Source: Sympetrum striolatum (taxonomy: Eukaryota > Arthropoda > Insecta > Odonata > Libellulidae). From it: DNA of 64,000 nucleotides. A model generated the notes under the pieces. The model did no database searches. It saw only the letters and a program-made list of their open reading frames with translations, and was not told where the DNA came from. The position numbers were made by a program, and so were the translations under genes. The stretch is from assembly GCA_947579665.1 (NCBI GenBank), contig OX388349.1, positions 23,654,459 through 23,718,458 on the forward strand. Reading direction: 5' to 3'. Below are positions 12,141-24,839 of the stretch, piece by piece (position 1 is the stretch's first letter; every line of letters begins with the position of its first letter).

Positions 12141-15100
12141 GAACAATGATTCGAAATCTATGAGGACATAATTCAACTAATAAAGTACTACAGATAATGG
12201 ACTCCGTGACTTATTGGGAAGAAATCAGGTAGCTTAAGGGTTCGTCTACCTATGGCACATCCGCAGTGCCGCATTGAATTATAAGAAAAACATACATTTC
12301 TTACACAAATTATGTGTAGATAAACACATAATACATATAATTACGCATACAGAATAACCTACCGATAAAATGCAAACAGAGCATTTACAATAGTTACTTA
12401 CATATTTTACAGCACATTATTATGGTTCATGGCGCATCACAAGTTTATATGATTTTCGTGCAAATAAATATGAAATGATTGATGCATCAACGATGAAAGA
12501 TATGCGCTGACCCTAAGTAACTATGTCAGTCTTAAAATACGACCATAAAATATTTCCATTGCATTCTATAGATATTAAAATAAGGAAAAGGGCACTATGA
12601 AATTCCAGCATCATATCTACAGATGGTAATGTGAGAAATTGGCACGAGAATAATTGATACTGAATATTTTGTAGAATTTGGATTTGATTTTTGTAGAATT
12701 TCTAAGCTAACGAATGAATTTCAATGTGTAATCTATAGAAAAAGCGCAAGAAAAAAATATTGCGCAAAAACAGGGAAATTATAATAACACGGAACACATG
12801 AAAAACGTAAAAATTGCCTTTTCCTAATGTATAGAATAACGACGCCCATACCACCGAAATGAAGATACAGACAGAAGATGCAGATTTTTGCTTTCGCGTA
12901 TACATTGGGCTTGTCGAAAACAGAGACACAGAAGTTCATAAATAGTCAGAACGCAAAATAAAAAGTTTCCTCGACAATATCTATGAAAGTTGTCTCCTAA
13001 ATATCAAGGGAGCAACACCTTTCATTTGTGTCAACTTCCGGTCTCCCCTTGGTGTTTCTAAACTACAATTTCCATCCGAAACTGGTCTAATTTAACTTTT
13101 GAGGGCGGCAGGAGAAGAGTAAAATTCCGAGCCAATTTTCCGCCCTGGAAAGTAGGTTAGCAAACTAAGAAGAATCGTTATCGTGGATTTAAGGTCGGGA
13201 GTGAAAACGTGTAGGTTTCCCATATTAGAAGAAGACACGCTTTGTCGGCGCGTGGGACGATCGAAAATGGATTTTGACGAAAGGTCATCTGTGGACTTAC
13301 TGCTCACTGAAAGGTCAGCGGATTAGTCGGGGAATATTTCTGCAAAGGGGACCTCACATACGTTGGCTAAACGTTTTGGTATCCAGCCAACATAGTACTA
13401 ATCCACGGTTCCACAATGCAAAATAATTCAGTAACACATCTAGAAGAACCCTAAGAGACGAAGTAAATTTTCCGGCTTATGCAGGTTAACACTAACAAAG
13501 TGCATTTATCAAGCGCAGGTTTGCAGTAATGCCTAAGTTTTACTATAAAAAGTGTCTTTTGCTTGGAAATAGAGATAAACGGAATGGCGACCTATTTTAC
13601 TCGCCTAATCACCCGATAAAAAATTTAATAGATAGGAGAACTGCCCGTTGATTCCTAATGGGGAGAATTGAATCAAGAAATAATTAAGAAGCTAAATCTT
13701 CAGGAGAAATCTCTTATCTCTCATCTTGTCTCAGTACCTTGTAGTACAAGGTAGCTACTCTCTATTTAATCAAATCATGATACTCAACATAAATGTATTC
13801 GTAAGGTTTTCTTTGGTTTTAAATAATCTCTATTGTGATGCATCAGTTATTTACTATGTAAATTGAGCTGGCGGAAATTGAGTTATCATACATAAAATAA
13901 AGGAAAGGGAGGTGTGGTATGACCTCTTGTAACGTTGAAAACAATCACTAAAAATTAATAGCGAGCAGCTAAAGAAAGTAACCGCAGACAACAAATTCAA
14001 ACTAATCCCTTATGAGAGTGCTCCAGATTATTCATTTGAAACATCGTATCGGTGCCGACTACCAGCAAGCGGGAAACCAGCTTTCTTTACGTTCGTACCC
14101 TTAGTATATCGTCTCAAGGATAACACTTTGCTAATAATGCCCTTAAGTTGAGAAAGACCAGAGACCTGGAGCAAGGAAGACAATCCTACCCTTTTTTTAA
14201 GAGTATAGGAAACGTTAACGTGGATGACCGTGCATCAGCAGAAAAAGACCCGAGGCAAGCTAAGTTCATTCCTCCAGCGCAAACTATCGAAATAAAGTCC
14301 TCTGTAAACAGTGTTTTTTTCGTATTCTTTATATTATGATTGACCATTAGACCATTCCTTCGAGATAGTTAATGAATTTGGGACAGAAGAAAGTAAATGC
14401 TTTTGAAAATAAGAAAATTAGTTCTGCCTTTCGAATACTAGCTGTTCATAAGCGAAGTTAAAATAATCTATTCATTGTATCACCTGTAATTGAGTAATTT
14501 CGTACCTGTTAGTGATAAATAAGTATTATTATTACTGTGTAGATTTCTGTCCGCGTTACGCAGGTTGCACCTTACAGAGCGAACACCTTGTAAATGTGCA
14601 GTACTATTACAAATGGTTCCGGTTTAGACAGGTTTTACTGTATCGATCAAATTAACCGATACAATAAAACATAGTATAAGTTCGATTTGAGAAACCAGTT
14701 TGGTTTTAGTGAAAAGAAAGAAGCTACACTATTCAGGAAGGAGAAGATACATTTCCAGAAAACGCTCCGACTTTCTATAGGCCCAAATTCACGGAAACGA
14801 TTTATTTACCAACCACTTTCCTACGTGTCAATCTTCATTTATAAAGTCTTGTTTATTTATCAGTGTTTCTCCGTGATATCTCTTTTTGTGGAAGTGCTCT
14901 ACCACAGGCTGGGTTTTTCTTACGTCAAAGTCAACTAGTCGAGTCAACAAGAAATTACTGCTGTACCTCACTTTTACGGAATGTTCGAGATACGAACTAT
15001 TTCACTTTCATTTACTGTAGGATCGAGATAGGCAAGCTGAAGAATACAATCTGAGGTAGATACGTCTAAGCTACATTCTAAAATGATCAAACGAAAATTG

Positions 15101-15295
15101 CCAGTTCATTAGGATATTTAAATTCAACTTGAAACTCAAATAAAAAATGAAATAAAAAATTAACAAAATTGATTCATTCATTCAATTTTATTGTTTCCGA
15201 CTGTACTATTAACATGGAAATATAATATTTAATGTTTTCGGGCGATGCTTGGTGGAACTTCTCCATAATCAATTGGAAAGAAACAATATATCTGC
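12141..15295. other. no gene recognised
   Basis: Unassigned. TGCCCGTTGATTC at about 13643 recurs at 39002, probably an old repeat. 13020-13330 is moderately GC-rich. Confidence 0.5.
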
Positions 15296-15381
15296 AAAAT
15301 TCATATTGAGGAATCTTTTACTAAACCACAGAAAACCACCATTTTCTGAGGTTTAGTAAAAGATTCCTCAATATGGATTTT
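15296..15381. repeat. 86-bp hairpin with 40-bp arms
   Basis: Left arm 15296-15335 and right arm 15342-15381 are inverted copies with two mismatches (core GAGGAATCTTTTACTAAACC), separated by six bases. No repeat copy was noticed elsewhere. Could be a tiny fold-back transposon or an RNA hairpin. Confidence 0.92.
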
Positions 15382-15964
15382 GTTAGAATTAATAATTACC
15401 AGAAAGTTACACCTGATTCCGAATCGTTTAATATGTCTGAAATTTGATGCAGAAAATTTGTGGACGCAGACATATTGTTTCTTTCCAAGTGATTATGGAA
15501 ATATAACTCATCGTACGATTCCACAGAATATTGAATGCTACAATGTACAATACTATAGATGATAAAGGCATCTTATTAAATTTCAGACGAACTTGCATAA
15601 TGGAAAGGAGTTTCACAATTCATTTCATTTCTGAATATCGGTCAGATAGATGTGAAACCCATGATTGTTCAGACAATTTTCATCAAGAACCACGAAGAAA
15701 ATATTATCCATTTTAAGCTCCATCATGCCTTGTTGATAACTATAAACACTCAGCCATACCCAGAATACTCTCAAAAGCAAACACTATACTTAGCACAATT
15801 GTAACTGCAGATATTTTCAATTACAATCTTACGTATTTTAGGACGTATCTGATAAAGTGATTAGAAATTGTGCGAGATTTTGTTTTTAAGATTTATGTTT
15901 TGATGACTATGAATTAATTTTATTTTTTGGTTTTACTCTGTAATTTTCATATCATCCCTGGCGA

Positions 15965-16110
15965 TATAATAATAATAATAATAAAGGACTTTATTCAGGG
16001 CGAGATTGAGACTATCAAGTCTCTTCTTACACCTAACCCATTATATATTCTTCTCTATATAGATTTTTGTTTTTTCTTTCCGTAATATTTACATATATAA
16101 TAGCACAACG
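15965..16110 (-). repeat. LINE/SINE 3' end with ATT tail
   Basis: An (AAT)n run is followed by GGACTTTATTCAGGGCGAG and CAAGTCTCTTCTTACACCTA, the inverse of the 29.6-29.9 kb copy. Confidence 0.7.
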
Positions 16111-16114
16111 TTTT

Positions 16115-17226
16115 GGGGCAACCTGTTTCTGTGAAACATAAATGAATGAAAAAAAATTAAATATTAGTGACAAGGAACACAAACAATTTATACGTTAAAA
16201 GGGTAGAACGGTGGTGTTTAATATATCTACCCCAGGTAATTTGATAAGTTTTAAAATAATCAAAATTTTTGATAAACTCGATCAAGCACATTTTATAGGT
16301 CTAAACCTATATTCCCTCGAGAATACGCAACAGCAAAAGGCGATCCATAAACAAGAGAGTATGTTAAGTGGTCCAAACGAAAATACACCCCGAGCTAAAA
16401 CGATCATATCTAACGCTAGCAAACTCTTCGTAACGAGAGACTATTGGAGGAAGCATCACATAACGAGCAATTTCGCCTCGTGATTAATTTCCCGTTTGAA
16501 CAATGAGAAATAAACGTTAGGCATCCATCGCTGGACTCCATATTTCCCAGCAGATTACAAATCTCTCGACCACAATACGTGAGAGTCGAAGACAAAACAA
16601 ACGCGTCCGTTGGATTTCCACCCCTGCATGCCTCCATTATAATGGAGAGCCGGATTCGTTCCTGCACGGCCGTGTCACGTGTAGGTCACGATAGACCAAA
16701 GTTACCACGAATCGTGACCTTTGCATCGCGAGAAATTTCGGGGAATATTGGGTGGCGATACTTGCAGCTGAACATGGAAGCCAAAGGTCAACCATTGCAA
16801 TCCTTCTTTCCTGTTCAGAGATGCTAGACCATGTCACGAATTCTTTTGAGGTAGTTCCTCCAATTCCCTCCGCGTGCCTTCTCGTCCTGATAGATTAAAT
16901 ATTTTATTTCATTGTCTTACACTTCGACTTTCCATCACTAAACGGTCTTTATTGACCGCCTGCAATATCTTCACAATAGAATACTCACCTTTTTTTCTTC
17001 TCCAGATCCATTTTTGTAATAGGATTAATCTTTCACCTATATTTCAACTCATATAATGTGTTATACTTATATAATGTTTTTGTTATTAAATTATTACATT
17101 TTATCTGTTGACTTTTTATAACAGATTGTATTGTTTTTCGGTGAATTGTAAAGGTCTCGTGTTGTTTATGGATTTATATAATTGCATCAAAATATCAATC
17201 ATCAACGTAACTAAGACTGAAGCTAA
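16115..17226. other. no gene recognised
   Basis: 16560-16840 is GC-richer with open frames on both strands, but no known protein; the rest is AT-rich. Confidence 0.45.
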
Positions 17227-17915
17227 ATAAAAAAATCTGATGTGGCCAGCACATGACTTTCTTCATATATAAGATGTAAATATTTATCTACGACAGTATT
17301 TTCGAACTCTATATTCAATCTAAACTTAGAAGATAAGTGATTAATTTATATCATATTATCTTTTACTCCACAAACATTATAAATAATGTTTTTCGGGGCA
17401 TGTTCGATGAAAAACGGTGAAATTGGCCTTTCGCCCACAACGCCCTCAAAGTACATAATCAGCAACTTCCGATTTATGAGGACTTAATGAATAACTCCTA
17501 AACAATCATTGATACAAAATGTTTTATACAAACGTTATAGTAAATTACATTTTCTAAGACTTTTTTAAATAATAGTATACACCTAAATATCATGTTTATG
17601 GAGATAATTTGCAAAAACGGATTTTGCTTCGAAGAATAAAGCTCGACTTCCGGTAAACCGATTTACTACAAAAACTAATCAACTCTGACAGCACCCGCTA
17701 CAATGCTATATATGAAGTTTGATATTGATAAGACTAATAGTTTTTACTTTAGAGCGCCCACAAGCACACACACACATATACACAGAGATCATTCCGAAAA
17801 TGGTCAAAACGTGTTCTAGGGACCCCAAAACATATATTTCCGTTGAAATCTCGAAGTAGAATATTTTCATGAAAACAATATTTTCTCTATACTACGTACA
17901 TGGAGAAAGTAAAAA
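17227..17915. repeat. dispersed repeat X, copy A (uninterrupted)
   Basis: Shares its start (TCTGATGTGGCCAGCACATG), a middle region with paired CTTCCGG motifs, a short (CA)n tract at about 17766-17785 and its end (GGAGAAAGTAAAAA) with copy B at 48734-53210. This copy has one 317-bp unit and no LINE in the (CA)n tract, so it shows the structure before insertion. No coding capacity is visible. Confidence 0.85.
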
Positions 17916-18814
17916 TAGATAGAGATAAGTGCTAAACAGTGGCCAATTTAGAATATAATTTAAGGAAATATTTTTGCTTAGTAAAACTTCACGATATAAA
18001 TACGGAAGACATAAGGTAAGCATACTTATTAAGATAATACGCTAAGTAATGAGATAAATTCATAAATAAATTAATTGAGCTCAGTCGCCTTTACTATAAA
18101 TGGGACGACCTCTCATACCAATTACTAGCTGTGAAGTTAAGGAGACATCAGTTTTCAAATGTATCGCCAGCGTAAGAAACAATTCTTCCGGGGATATCCA
18201 AGAAAATTACTTTGAATATATCATCACTGTTAGTTACAGATTCATTGCAGCATTTATTCTATCAAATAATTGGACAATGCATGCAACTAAACAGTATGTA
18301 GCTACTAGTAAGTACTCTTTTTACAAACAGCATATTCGTTTTGAGATGAAACTCACATTCAGTACTTTCAAGCGATCTTTCTCTAAACTTCAGAATGCAG
18401 TCCAGCTTAACCAAGATTCCCGAAATCGAAGTTGCTTTAATTTCATTCTCGTCTGGATAAGGGCCACATTAATCTTCTAAATTGCTTGGATTGAATTGTC
18501 GGATTACATTAGAGAGGAGTATTCCCCATATTTGAATATAAAAATATTCTCGAACAGAATACTGTGAAGATTTGTATTGGACATAACTAAAGAGAGGACA
18601 TAGAAATGTCGATTCCATACCGTGGTCTTCATTTCAACGCGAATACATTCTTTCAAAACATAATTTTTGCGAATCATTTTTTTCTTAAATTTAACTCATA
18701 AAGATCAACAAATGTGACATGAATTAGCTCATAAATACTGGCAATCTTACAAGATCCGGGAAAATATTACAGAAAATCCGGGAGGGTTTAAAGGTTAGCC
18801 TGATAACCCTTAGT
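17916..18814. other. no gene recognised
   Basis: Contains a 126-codon ATG frame (18100-18480, plus) whose product matches nothing I know; length alone does not support a gene. Confidence 0.4.
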
Positions 18815-19090
18815 GTTTAGATGTCCAGATTTAGATCTATACCCCGCGAACTGCCAGAGCCATACGGTCTGTTAACACCTATATCCTAACCTAATCTACC
18901 CTGTTATCTGTGTTGGCTTTAATTCCTTTTGAATCTTGTAAGCTTATCCTCTCTTAGATTTAGAGTTAAGATGTGATTTAGATGTCCCCAACGAGCCACT
19001 AGTGGCGTATGGCATGGAGAGCAGTAACACCAATATCCCTACATAACCCCTACCCGATTAGCTTCTCTAATAGACTGTGGAAAGAACGGC
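18815..19090 (+). repeat. SINE-like dispersed repeat, two adjacent copies
   Basis: TTTAGATGTCC begins a unit of about 125 bp with CGAGCCACTAGTGGCGTATGG and ends near GATTAGCTTCTCTAATAG. Copies at about 18818 and 18977 are collinear; others lie at 21655-21790 and 26580-26700 (inverse). Confidence 0.6.
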
Positions 19091-19429
19091 AAAAAGTAAT
19101 TATCTGTTTTTGGTTATAACAACCTAGTAACGCTTGTTGATGCTTAGATAATATAGATATGATTTGTTTAAAAAAAATCGTTCCAATATTATTAAAATTA
19201 TTCCAATCTATCGTAGATTTTACTATTCTTACTTCCCCTCTCTTTGCAGGTGTATTTCTGAAGCGAAAATAAATTTTTTTCGTGATAAAAATTAACAGTT
19301 TTTTATCTGACTTACAAAATCTTTTTCTCTTTCCATATTAGTTTCTATTGTCGCTTAACTTGTTATAAAACCTGAATATATTATAGTTATTATTATTTTT
19401 AAAGGCTAAATCCACTATATTTATTCTGT

Positions 19430-19512
19430 GTACCACGAAGGGTTTAATGGAAAATGGGACTTCCTAGTATGTATCAACTTCGCCTAATAAAGAAGTTTGT
19501 ATGTATGTATTT
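19430..19512 (+). repeat. LINE 3' end with (GTAT)n tail
   Basis: TATCAACTTCGCCTAATAAAG is followed by GTATGTATGTATT. An AATAAAG signal next to a 4-base tail repeat is typical of a retroposed 3' end; no protein remains. Confidence 0.5.
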
Positions 19513-19514
19513 CT

Positions 19515-20329
19515 TATTTTTACCAGTGTATATTCCAATTCCCAATCAAAATTAAACATCGAAAAAATTGAACTCTAGTATCAGATCATAAAACAAATCG
19601 ATTTTTACATTTAACCTTCTTCTTGTGAAACCAGACGTAACATGCATCGCTTTTTGAACTTCAAATTCAGGAATAACACATGAATTTCTGGGAATAACTA
19701 TTAAAAATAGTAGTTATTGAGCGATAATGAATTGAAGAGCAATATATGAAAGGAGAAGCAAACATCAAGACCTGGCCAACGAAATATTAAGGATCTGGTG
19801 CATGAAACAAGTGGAAATAGTGACTACGTGTCGTTAGCCACCGGTATAATTTCAAAGGAACTTAAAGTAGACTAGGAATTAGTAGGAAGTAGTAGTCAGT
19901 ACGAATTTAATTTTGAGACAACCTATTAATTAAAGTTAAATAGTCAGTTATCATTTCAACATGCCATTTTGTCAGAAAATTTTTAAAATCTGAAATGTTA
20001 ATACCTATTTTAAAAGACAAAATAATATTAATTATTAGTATAAGTATACCTGAACCCCCTCAGGAGTGCTGAGAAAGAAAAGAATAATAATAATTATAAA
20101 ATTACATTCTTTCTGGGTGGTATAAAGACATAAGTATCCTCACTGCCAGCCCTTAATCTGCCAATTTGGCCTATAGCGAAAATTTCTCAAGGTACAAAAA
20201 AAAACATTAAATTTTCACGATTTTCCGGAGCAATGAAAGGATTTCCTCCTTCACACCAGCGCTACAATGATCTCTAGCGGCGTTCCCAAGAAACTCGAGT
20301 AACTTGACTGAAAAAGTCGTCCACAAGTG
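19515..20329. other. no gene recognised
   Basis: AT-rich, no repeat or exon identified. Confidence 0.5.
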
Positions 20330-20665
20330 ACCTCCTCTACAACCGGGAGAGCCCACTCGATCGGAGGCCGTGTTTTTCGGACCACGCATTCTTGCGGTTG
20401 CCCAGGACGAGACATTTTTCTGAGGCGAGAAAAACCGAGGTCGGGTCACGTCGACGACAAACACTGGAGGGAGCGGCGGAGGGAAAGGGGTGCGGGACCG
20501 CGGCGCGGTCAATATCGAGCAGCTCTTGTCACCGCCAACCAGACGCCCATCCGAACCATTCACTACAAGACTCGGCGGCGATGGAGACTAAGTTTTGCCG
20601 ACCGTCGCTGGAGACGCGATCTCGGGGACACCAAAGTGATCAAATGCGGTTGTAATGTAAAAGGC
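20330..20665. other. CpG-rich patch, possible promoter or first-exon region
   Basis: A sharp rise in GC and CpG against AT-rich flanks, with clusters such as GGGACCGCGGCGCGGTC. Overlapping open frames on both strands reflect composition, not evident protein similarity. Nothing decides between a promoter and an unannotated 5' exon. Confidence 0.4.
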
Positions 20666-20754
20666 GGACAGACACCATTTCATAGGTTTTCTAGTTAATA
20701 CCTCTAATAATCGAATGATGTTTATGTCTTTGAATAAACCTTGCAAGCAGCCTT

Positions 20755-20905
20755 TTGACGTGTAGCAGGGTGCTCAAGCACCTTGACTCTATTTTCTCAA
20801 TCAATTTCTTTCGCGTATCGTTCGCGGAAAAAATGAATTCTTAAAAGGATTCGTTCTAGCATCTATTTTCCTGATCTTCCTCGCAGTATCAGAACGGCCT
20901 ATATA
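20755..20905 (+). repeat. SINE-like dispersed repeat (GTATCG family)
   Basis: AATTTCTTTCGCGTATCGTTC and a following TTCTAGC...ATCTTCCTCGC block match 2640-2820, and the inverse matches 36465-36545. Confidence 0.5.
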
Positions 20906-21487
20906 ACAGGGGGGTCGCATTATATCGGTTACATAATCTGAAATCGTAATTTCTCAGAATTTAATTAGTAAGTTTACCCTTTGAATTGATCTTCTATGCT
21001 CTAATGATTCCCATCCCACGTCCTGTAACATCTGAGTAACACTCGCTGCTTTATAGTAGCAATTCTTCACAAATCGAAGGATACAATCTTTCCAACCAAT
21101 ATTGGTGATCCTCCATTCTCTACCAAGAACATCAATTATCAATATTTATCTCATCAATTAAAGTTAAGTCATAAAGTACTCAGAAATATAATTATAATAT
21201 TTATAAAACAAATAACATATTAAGTGTAATAAATATTTGCGTAACAGCAATGCTTTGCTACCGCTTCAAGCCCACAGGTGAAGGAATTGACGAGAACGAA
21301 ATGTCAAAAACGGGAATAAAAGGAACTAAACTTACACGCTTTTAAGGTTATAGCAAGTGGATTTTTTTGCTATTGTTGCCGCTAACTGATATAGTCCTCC
21401 TGAGCTCTACAGAACTTGTAAGGAGGTGCTTCACCAAGGCAACAGCAACAATAGATGAACACAAACAACCATTTCCTGATCAGAAAA

Positions 21488-21540
21488 ATTCGATCGGCTG
21501 GGATTCGAACCCGGAATCTTGGGCATTATTTAACTGTAAA
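21488..21540 (-). repeat. tRNA-like box B remnant
   Basis: The minus strand reads CCGGGTTCGAATCCCAGC, a strong box B (T-arm). The rest of a tRNA is missing. Confidence 0.45.
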
Positions 21541-21654
21541 ATGTAATCTTTATTCCTTTAATTTCCCATAATAAAGACTTCCGTAATTGATATCGACTAA
21601 AATAAATTTTCTAACCTGTTTTCAAACAATTCATCCCGGTTAACTCTTATAAAA

Positions 21655-21790
21655 CAGATACTGCCTCCATATACATTTCTACCCCTCGAGCCGCCAGATT
21701 CGTACGGAAGCGTGTATATAAACGCCAACATCCTCACTTAATCTACTCCGTTAGCTTCTCAAATGCTCTACGAAAGAATGTCCAAATACC
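21655..21790 (+). repeat. SINE-like dispersed repeat copy
   Basis: CCCCTCGAGCCGCCAGATTCG and CCGTTAGCTTCTCAAATGC match the 18.8-19.1 kb copies. Confidence 0.6.
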
Positions 21791-22659
21791 TGCTTAAAGC
21801 AATTAATTCCCCGTAACGTTTAGTCGATGCCTCTCGGAGTGGAATGGATGAGAATGATTTGGAACCATTTCTCCGGGTTTGCAAAACTGTTACATTCATT
21901 TACAGAATTGACCTGCAAACCGCCGGCGGCGTATGAACGGGAAAGTACCGGATTAGGGAATTAACGAAGATTCTTCACGTAGAGAGAGATCTCGCCTTCA
22001 CATTTTCAAGATACTATATCTAACTTTTGGGAAGGGCAATATCTACATTTATATGAATTTCCTAGTGCAACATTTCTACAGATTCTGAATATAATTCTTT
22101 TGGTACCGCAAAGGCATTAGATCGTGGTTTAACTATGTTTCAAAGTATGAATAATAGTGAAATTTGGTTGCATCTGATAAGCACCGTAAATCCCCAAAAG
22201 ATAATTTATCCAAATCTCAGGAAGTTCTTTTTACGAAAATTGGAAGTAGAAATTGTCTATCTATATTAAGTTTCATTTTCTTTGTCAGTTTGCTAGCTGA
22301 ACACTGCGGCTGTAATATTCCTATGTATGAAATAAAGTTTGAACTTCAATCTTAAGATAGAAGAACACCACATAATAAATCGTCTTTTATTTGGGCGAGA
22401 CGACATAAATACGACATGGAGTGATGATAGATATGATTTGGTATTTGCAGAGAAAAATAAATAGGATTTCATTCACACACAATCAATCATTACTGGCTAG
22501 AGAAACTGGAGCGCAGCATAAAATAATATTTACAACATTAGGTAAAGACTGATAGGTGATTTTGCACGTTAAGGCGTTTATCTAGGAAAACCCCTGAGGA
22601 AGTACAGACATGAAAAAAAAGCCTGACAGGACCGAAACACGAACCCAGATCTCGCAATC

Positions 22660-22980
22660 TCGGGTCGGTTGCTGTACAAGGTCTTCATTAATTTGAAATT
22701 AAGACTGAAAAGTCTCTTCTTCCATCTAACCTTTCGTTAATGAGATTATTAACATAAATTATACATAGGTGAATAGAGAAAGAGAACTTTAGAAGGAGTG
22801 GATGTAAAAAAAAGCCGAAGGTAATATCTTAGGACAATAGTTCCACTGCATGAAAACATCCACGAAAAGAAGGGTGTGAAAAACCAGTGCAAACCTACTG
22901 ATAGTACAAGGTAAAAGGGTTAAAGGAAAGCTGTGTATAACATGGAAATTACTAAAGCAGTACTGTAACAACAATACATA
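22660..22980 (-). repeat. LINE/SINE 3' region, longer copy
   Basis: AAAGTCTCTTCTTCCATCTA leads into GGTGAATAGAGAAAGAG and, further on, CTACTGATAGTACAAGG, collinear with 44874-45130 over about 300 bp. Confidence 0.7.
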
Positions 22981-22984
22981 AAAT

Positions 22985-24290
22985 AAAATCAATAAAAGGA
23001 AAGATTCCAATCATTCACTTTGAGAAAATGACAAATATCACATATAAACAAAATAAAACAAGCAAAAAATGTAATCGTTTAGTTAATTAAAAATACAGAT
23101 TAAGACATATGAAAATATTCAATAGTAAATTGAAAATAGCAAATAAATAAATACATAAAAATATTTTTGGATAAAAATTACCAAGGAATATTTATCTAAC
23201 TTTTATCGACTGAGTTATACAACCTAAACATTCTAACATACCATTCGGGAGACTTTTTAGGCAATGGCGATTTATTACTAATCAACAATATCCCGCTACG
23301 ACGGAAAGAGGAAACAAAATCCTTCCTTAATTACGTCGTGATATCTAGGATAACGAACGTCGTAATTTTGGGCAGAGGACCAGAAGTAGCCGTCATTTAA
23401 AAATGTATTCCGAAGACTGGAGTCAACAAAAGTCGCCTCTCTGGACCTCTCCTTTTTAAATACGTCTCTGCCGACATAGTGCTTGGGAATAAAAGAGACT
23501 CCTTTTATTTACCGTTACAAGGGCTGAAAGCATGCTATTTTATTCATATAAACGTGCCTTTCCACTTTGTCCCCGTCAATTACAGTAGTTTTTTAATTTG
23601 GCGCGCTTTCTTTACTCCGATGGAATGTTTTCGTCCAATGTTCGTTAGTTTTGCACATTTCATTAATGCAATGCTATGGATTGATGGAATTGAGTTGATG
23701 ATTTTTAATATCGAGGTTTCATACATACGATGAATAATTGTCGTGAAATAGATATTCTTTTTTTCGCGTCTGATACATTAAATAGTTCTCGAAACATGTT
23801 CACAACATCGATTTCTGTACAACGTAATAATTGCAATGTTCTAGATGAGATGTTTCACACCCTGGATTACTCATACCCCACGGTGTACGGAAAGCATACC
23901 AAGAGGGTTAGGATGAATAGTAGCTAAATAAGTATGTTATGCCACAGATATGTTTCAAAATCAGTTGTATTACAGAATCAATCTAATATGCACAACCTTA
24001 ACTTTGTGGGATTATGCCATACCTTAGAAATAAAAGAATTGTCTTCGAGCAAAATCTATTCCTGTTAAAATCTTATAATCTAATTTAAAATATTAATCCT
24101 GAGTTCTTTTATTTCTTAAGTAGTTGTTTTTCCTGTATTTTTCAACTATTCCTTGATGGGAATAACTACAATCGAAATGAGCCTATGGCCAAATAAACCC
24201 TTAAGAATTATTTCTTAAAATAAATATGAGATACTGCATACTAGTACTTGAAGCTAGGCTGCGAGTACTAAAACGGTTGGGAATCCCTAT
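22985..24290. other. no gene recognised
   Basis: Unassigned; 23270-23700 is less AT-rich with short frames only. Confidence 0.5.
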
Positions 24291-24294
24291 ACTA

Positions 24295-24835
24295 CCAGGT
24301 GTAGAATTACGAAACCGAAATATTTTTTGTAAAAATTACACTTGTTATTTGAAAATTATCGTTAAGTATCGTAAATTATCGTTAAGTATCGTAAATTATC
24401 TCAAAGTATCGTCTTCATCCAATAAGGCTTGCAAGTCCTTGTCTTCAAACTTTTTCGGTGGTTTCCCACGGTCCTCGTTTCTCACGTCAAAATCACCACT
24501 TTTAAATTTTTTAAACCACTCGAAGCACTGAGTTTTGCCAAGAACATGTTCACCGTATGCTTCGACAAGCATTCTATGCGATTCTGCTGCTGTTTTCTTC
24601 AAATGATGGCAGAAAACCAATGCTGTCCGCAAATCATAGTTCGTAGGCACAAAACTCGACATGTTTGAGGTTATAGAAAATATACCGGTGTATGAAACTT
24701 AGGTTATTGCGTGTTGACAAAACTCCGTCAGCTGTTACAGGGAGAAGATGGCGCTGCAGAAGCGGTCTTACGGTCTTTAAACTGATAGCGAGCACCATCT
24801 ATAGGGAAATTCCGGTTTCATACTTCTACACCTGG
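24295..24835 (-). mobile_element. mariner-family transposon, internally deleted (541 bp)
   Basis: 27-bp terminal inverted repeats starting CCAGGTGTAGAA, with three mismatches, are flanked by TA on each side (24293-24294 and 24836-24837). Active mariners are about 1.3 kb, so more than half is gone. What remains is the 5' part of the transposase on the minus strand and the 3' terminus. The deletion junction holds a short tandem repeat (GTTAAGTATCGTAAATTATC, about two copies, 24361-24400). Confidence 0.93.
24396..24662 (-). pseudogene. mariner transposase N-terminal fragment (88 aa)
   Basis: The frame begins with a true ATG at 24660-24662 on the minus strand, about 170 bases inside the terminal repeat. 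It encodes the paired helix-turn-helix DNA-binding domain of mariner transposases (the HTH_48 fold also found in human SETMAR), with recognisable blocks RTALVFCHHLKKTAAESHR, TQCFEWFKKFKSGDFDVRNE and PKKFEDKDLQALLDED. The frame stops at the deletion junction, so the catalytic DD34D domain is absent. The fragment could still bind mariner ends but cannot catalyse transposition. Confidence 0.92.
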
Positions 24836-24839
24836 TACA

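Noticed and set aside
17227..17915. Repeat X as a Helitron (it starts with TC and has a hairpin near its end).
   Set aside because: The end lacks a CTRR terminus and the insertion point is A-rich and ambiguous, so the class is left open.
18100..18480. 126-codon ATG frame as a gene.
   Set aside because: No recognised motif, no splice or promoter evidence, and frames of this length are expected by chance in 64 kb.
21488..21540. A functional tRNA gene, from a perfect-looking box B.
   Set aside because: No acceptor stem or anticodon arm can be drawn around it; treated as a SINE relic.
24429..24668. Plus-strand frame over the mariner fragment.
   Set aside because: Antisense shadow of the minus-strand helix-turn-helix domain, which has a true ATG and family motifs.
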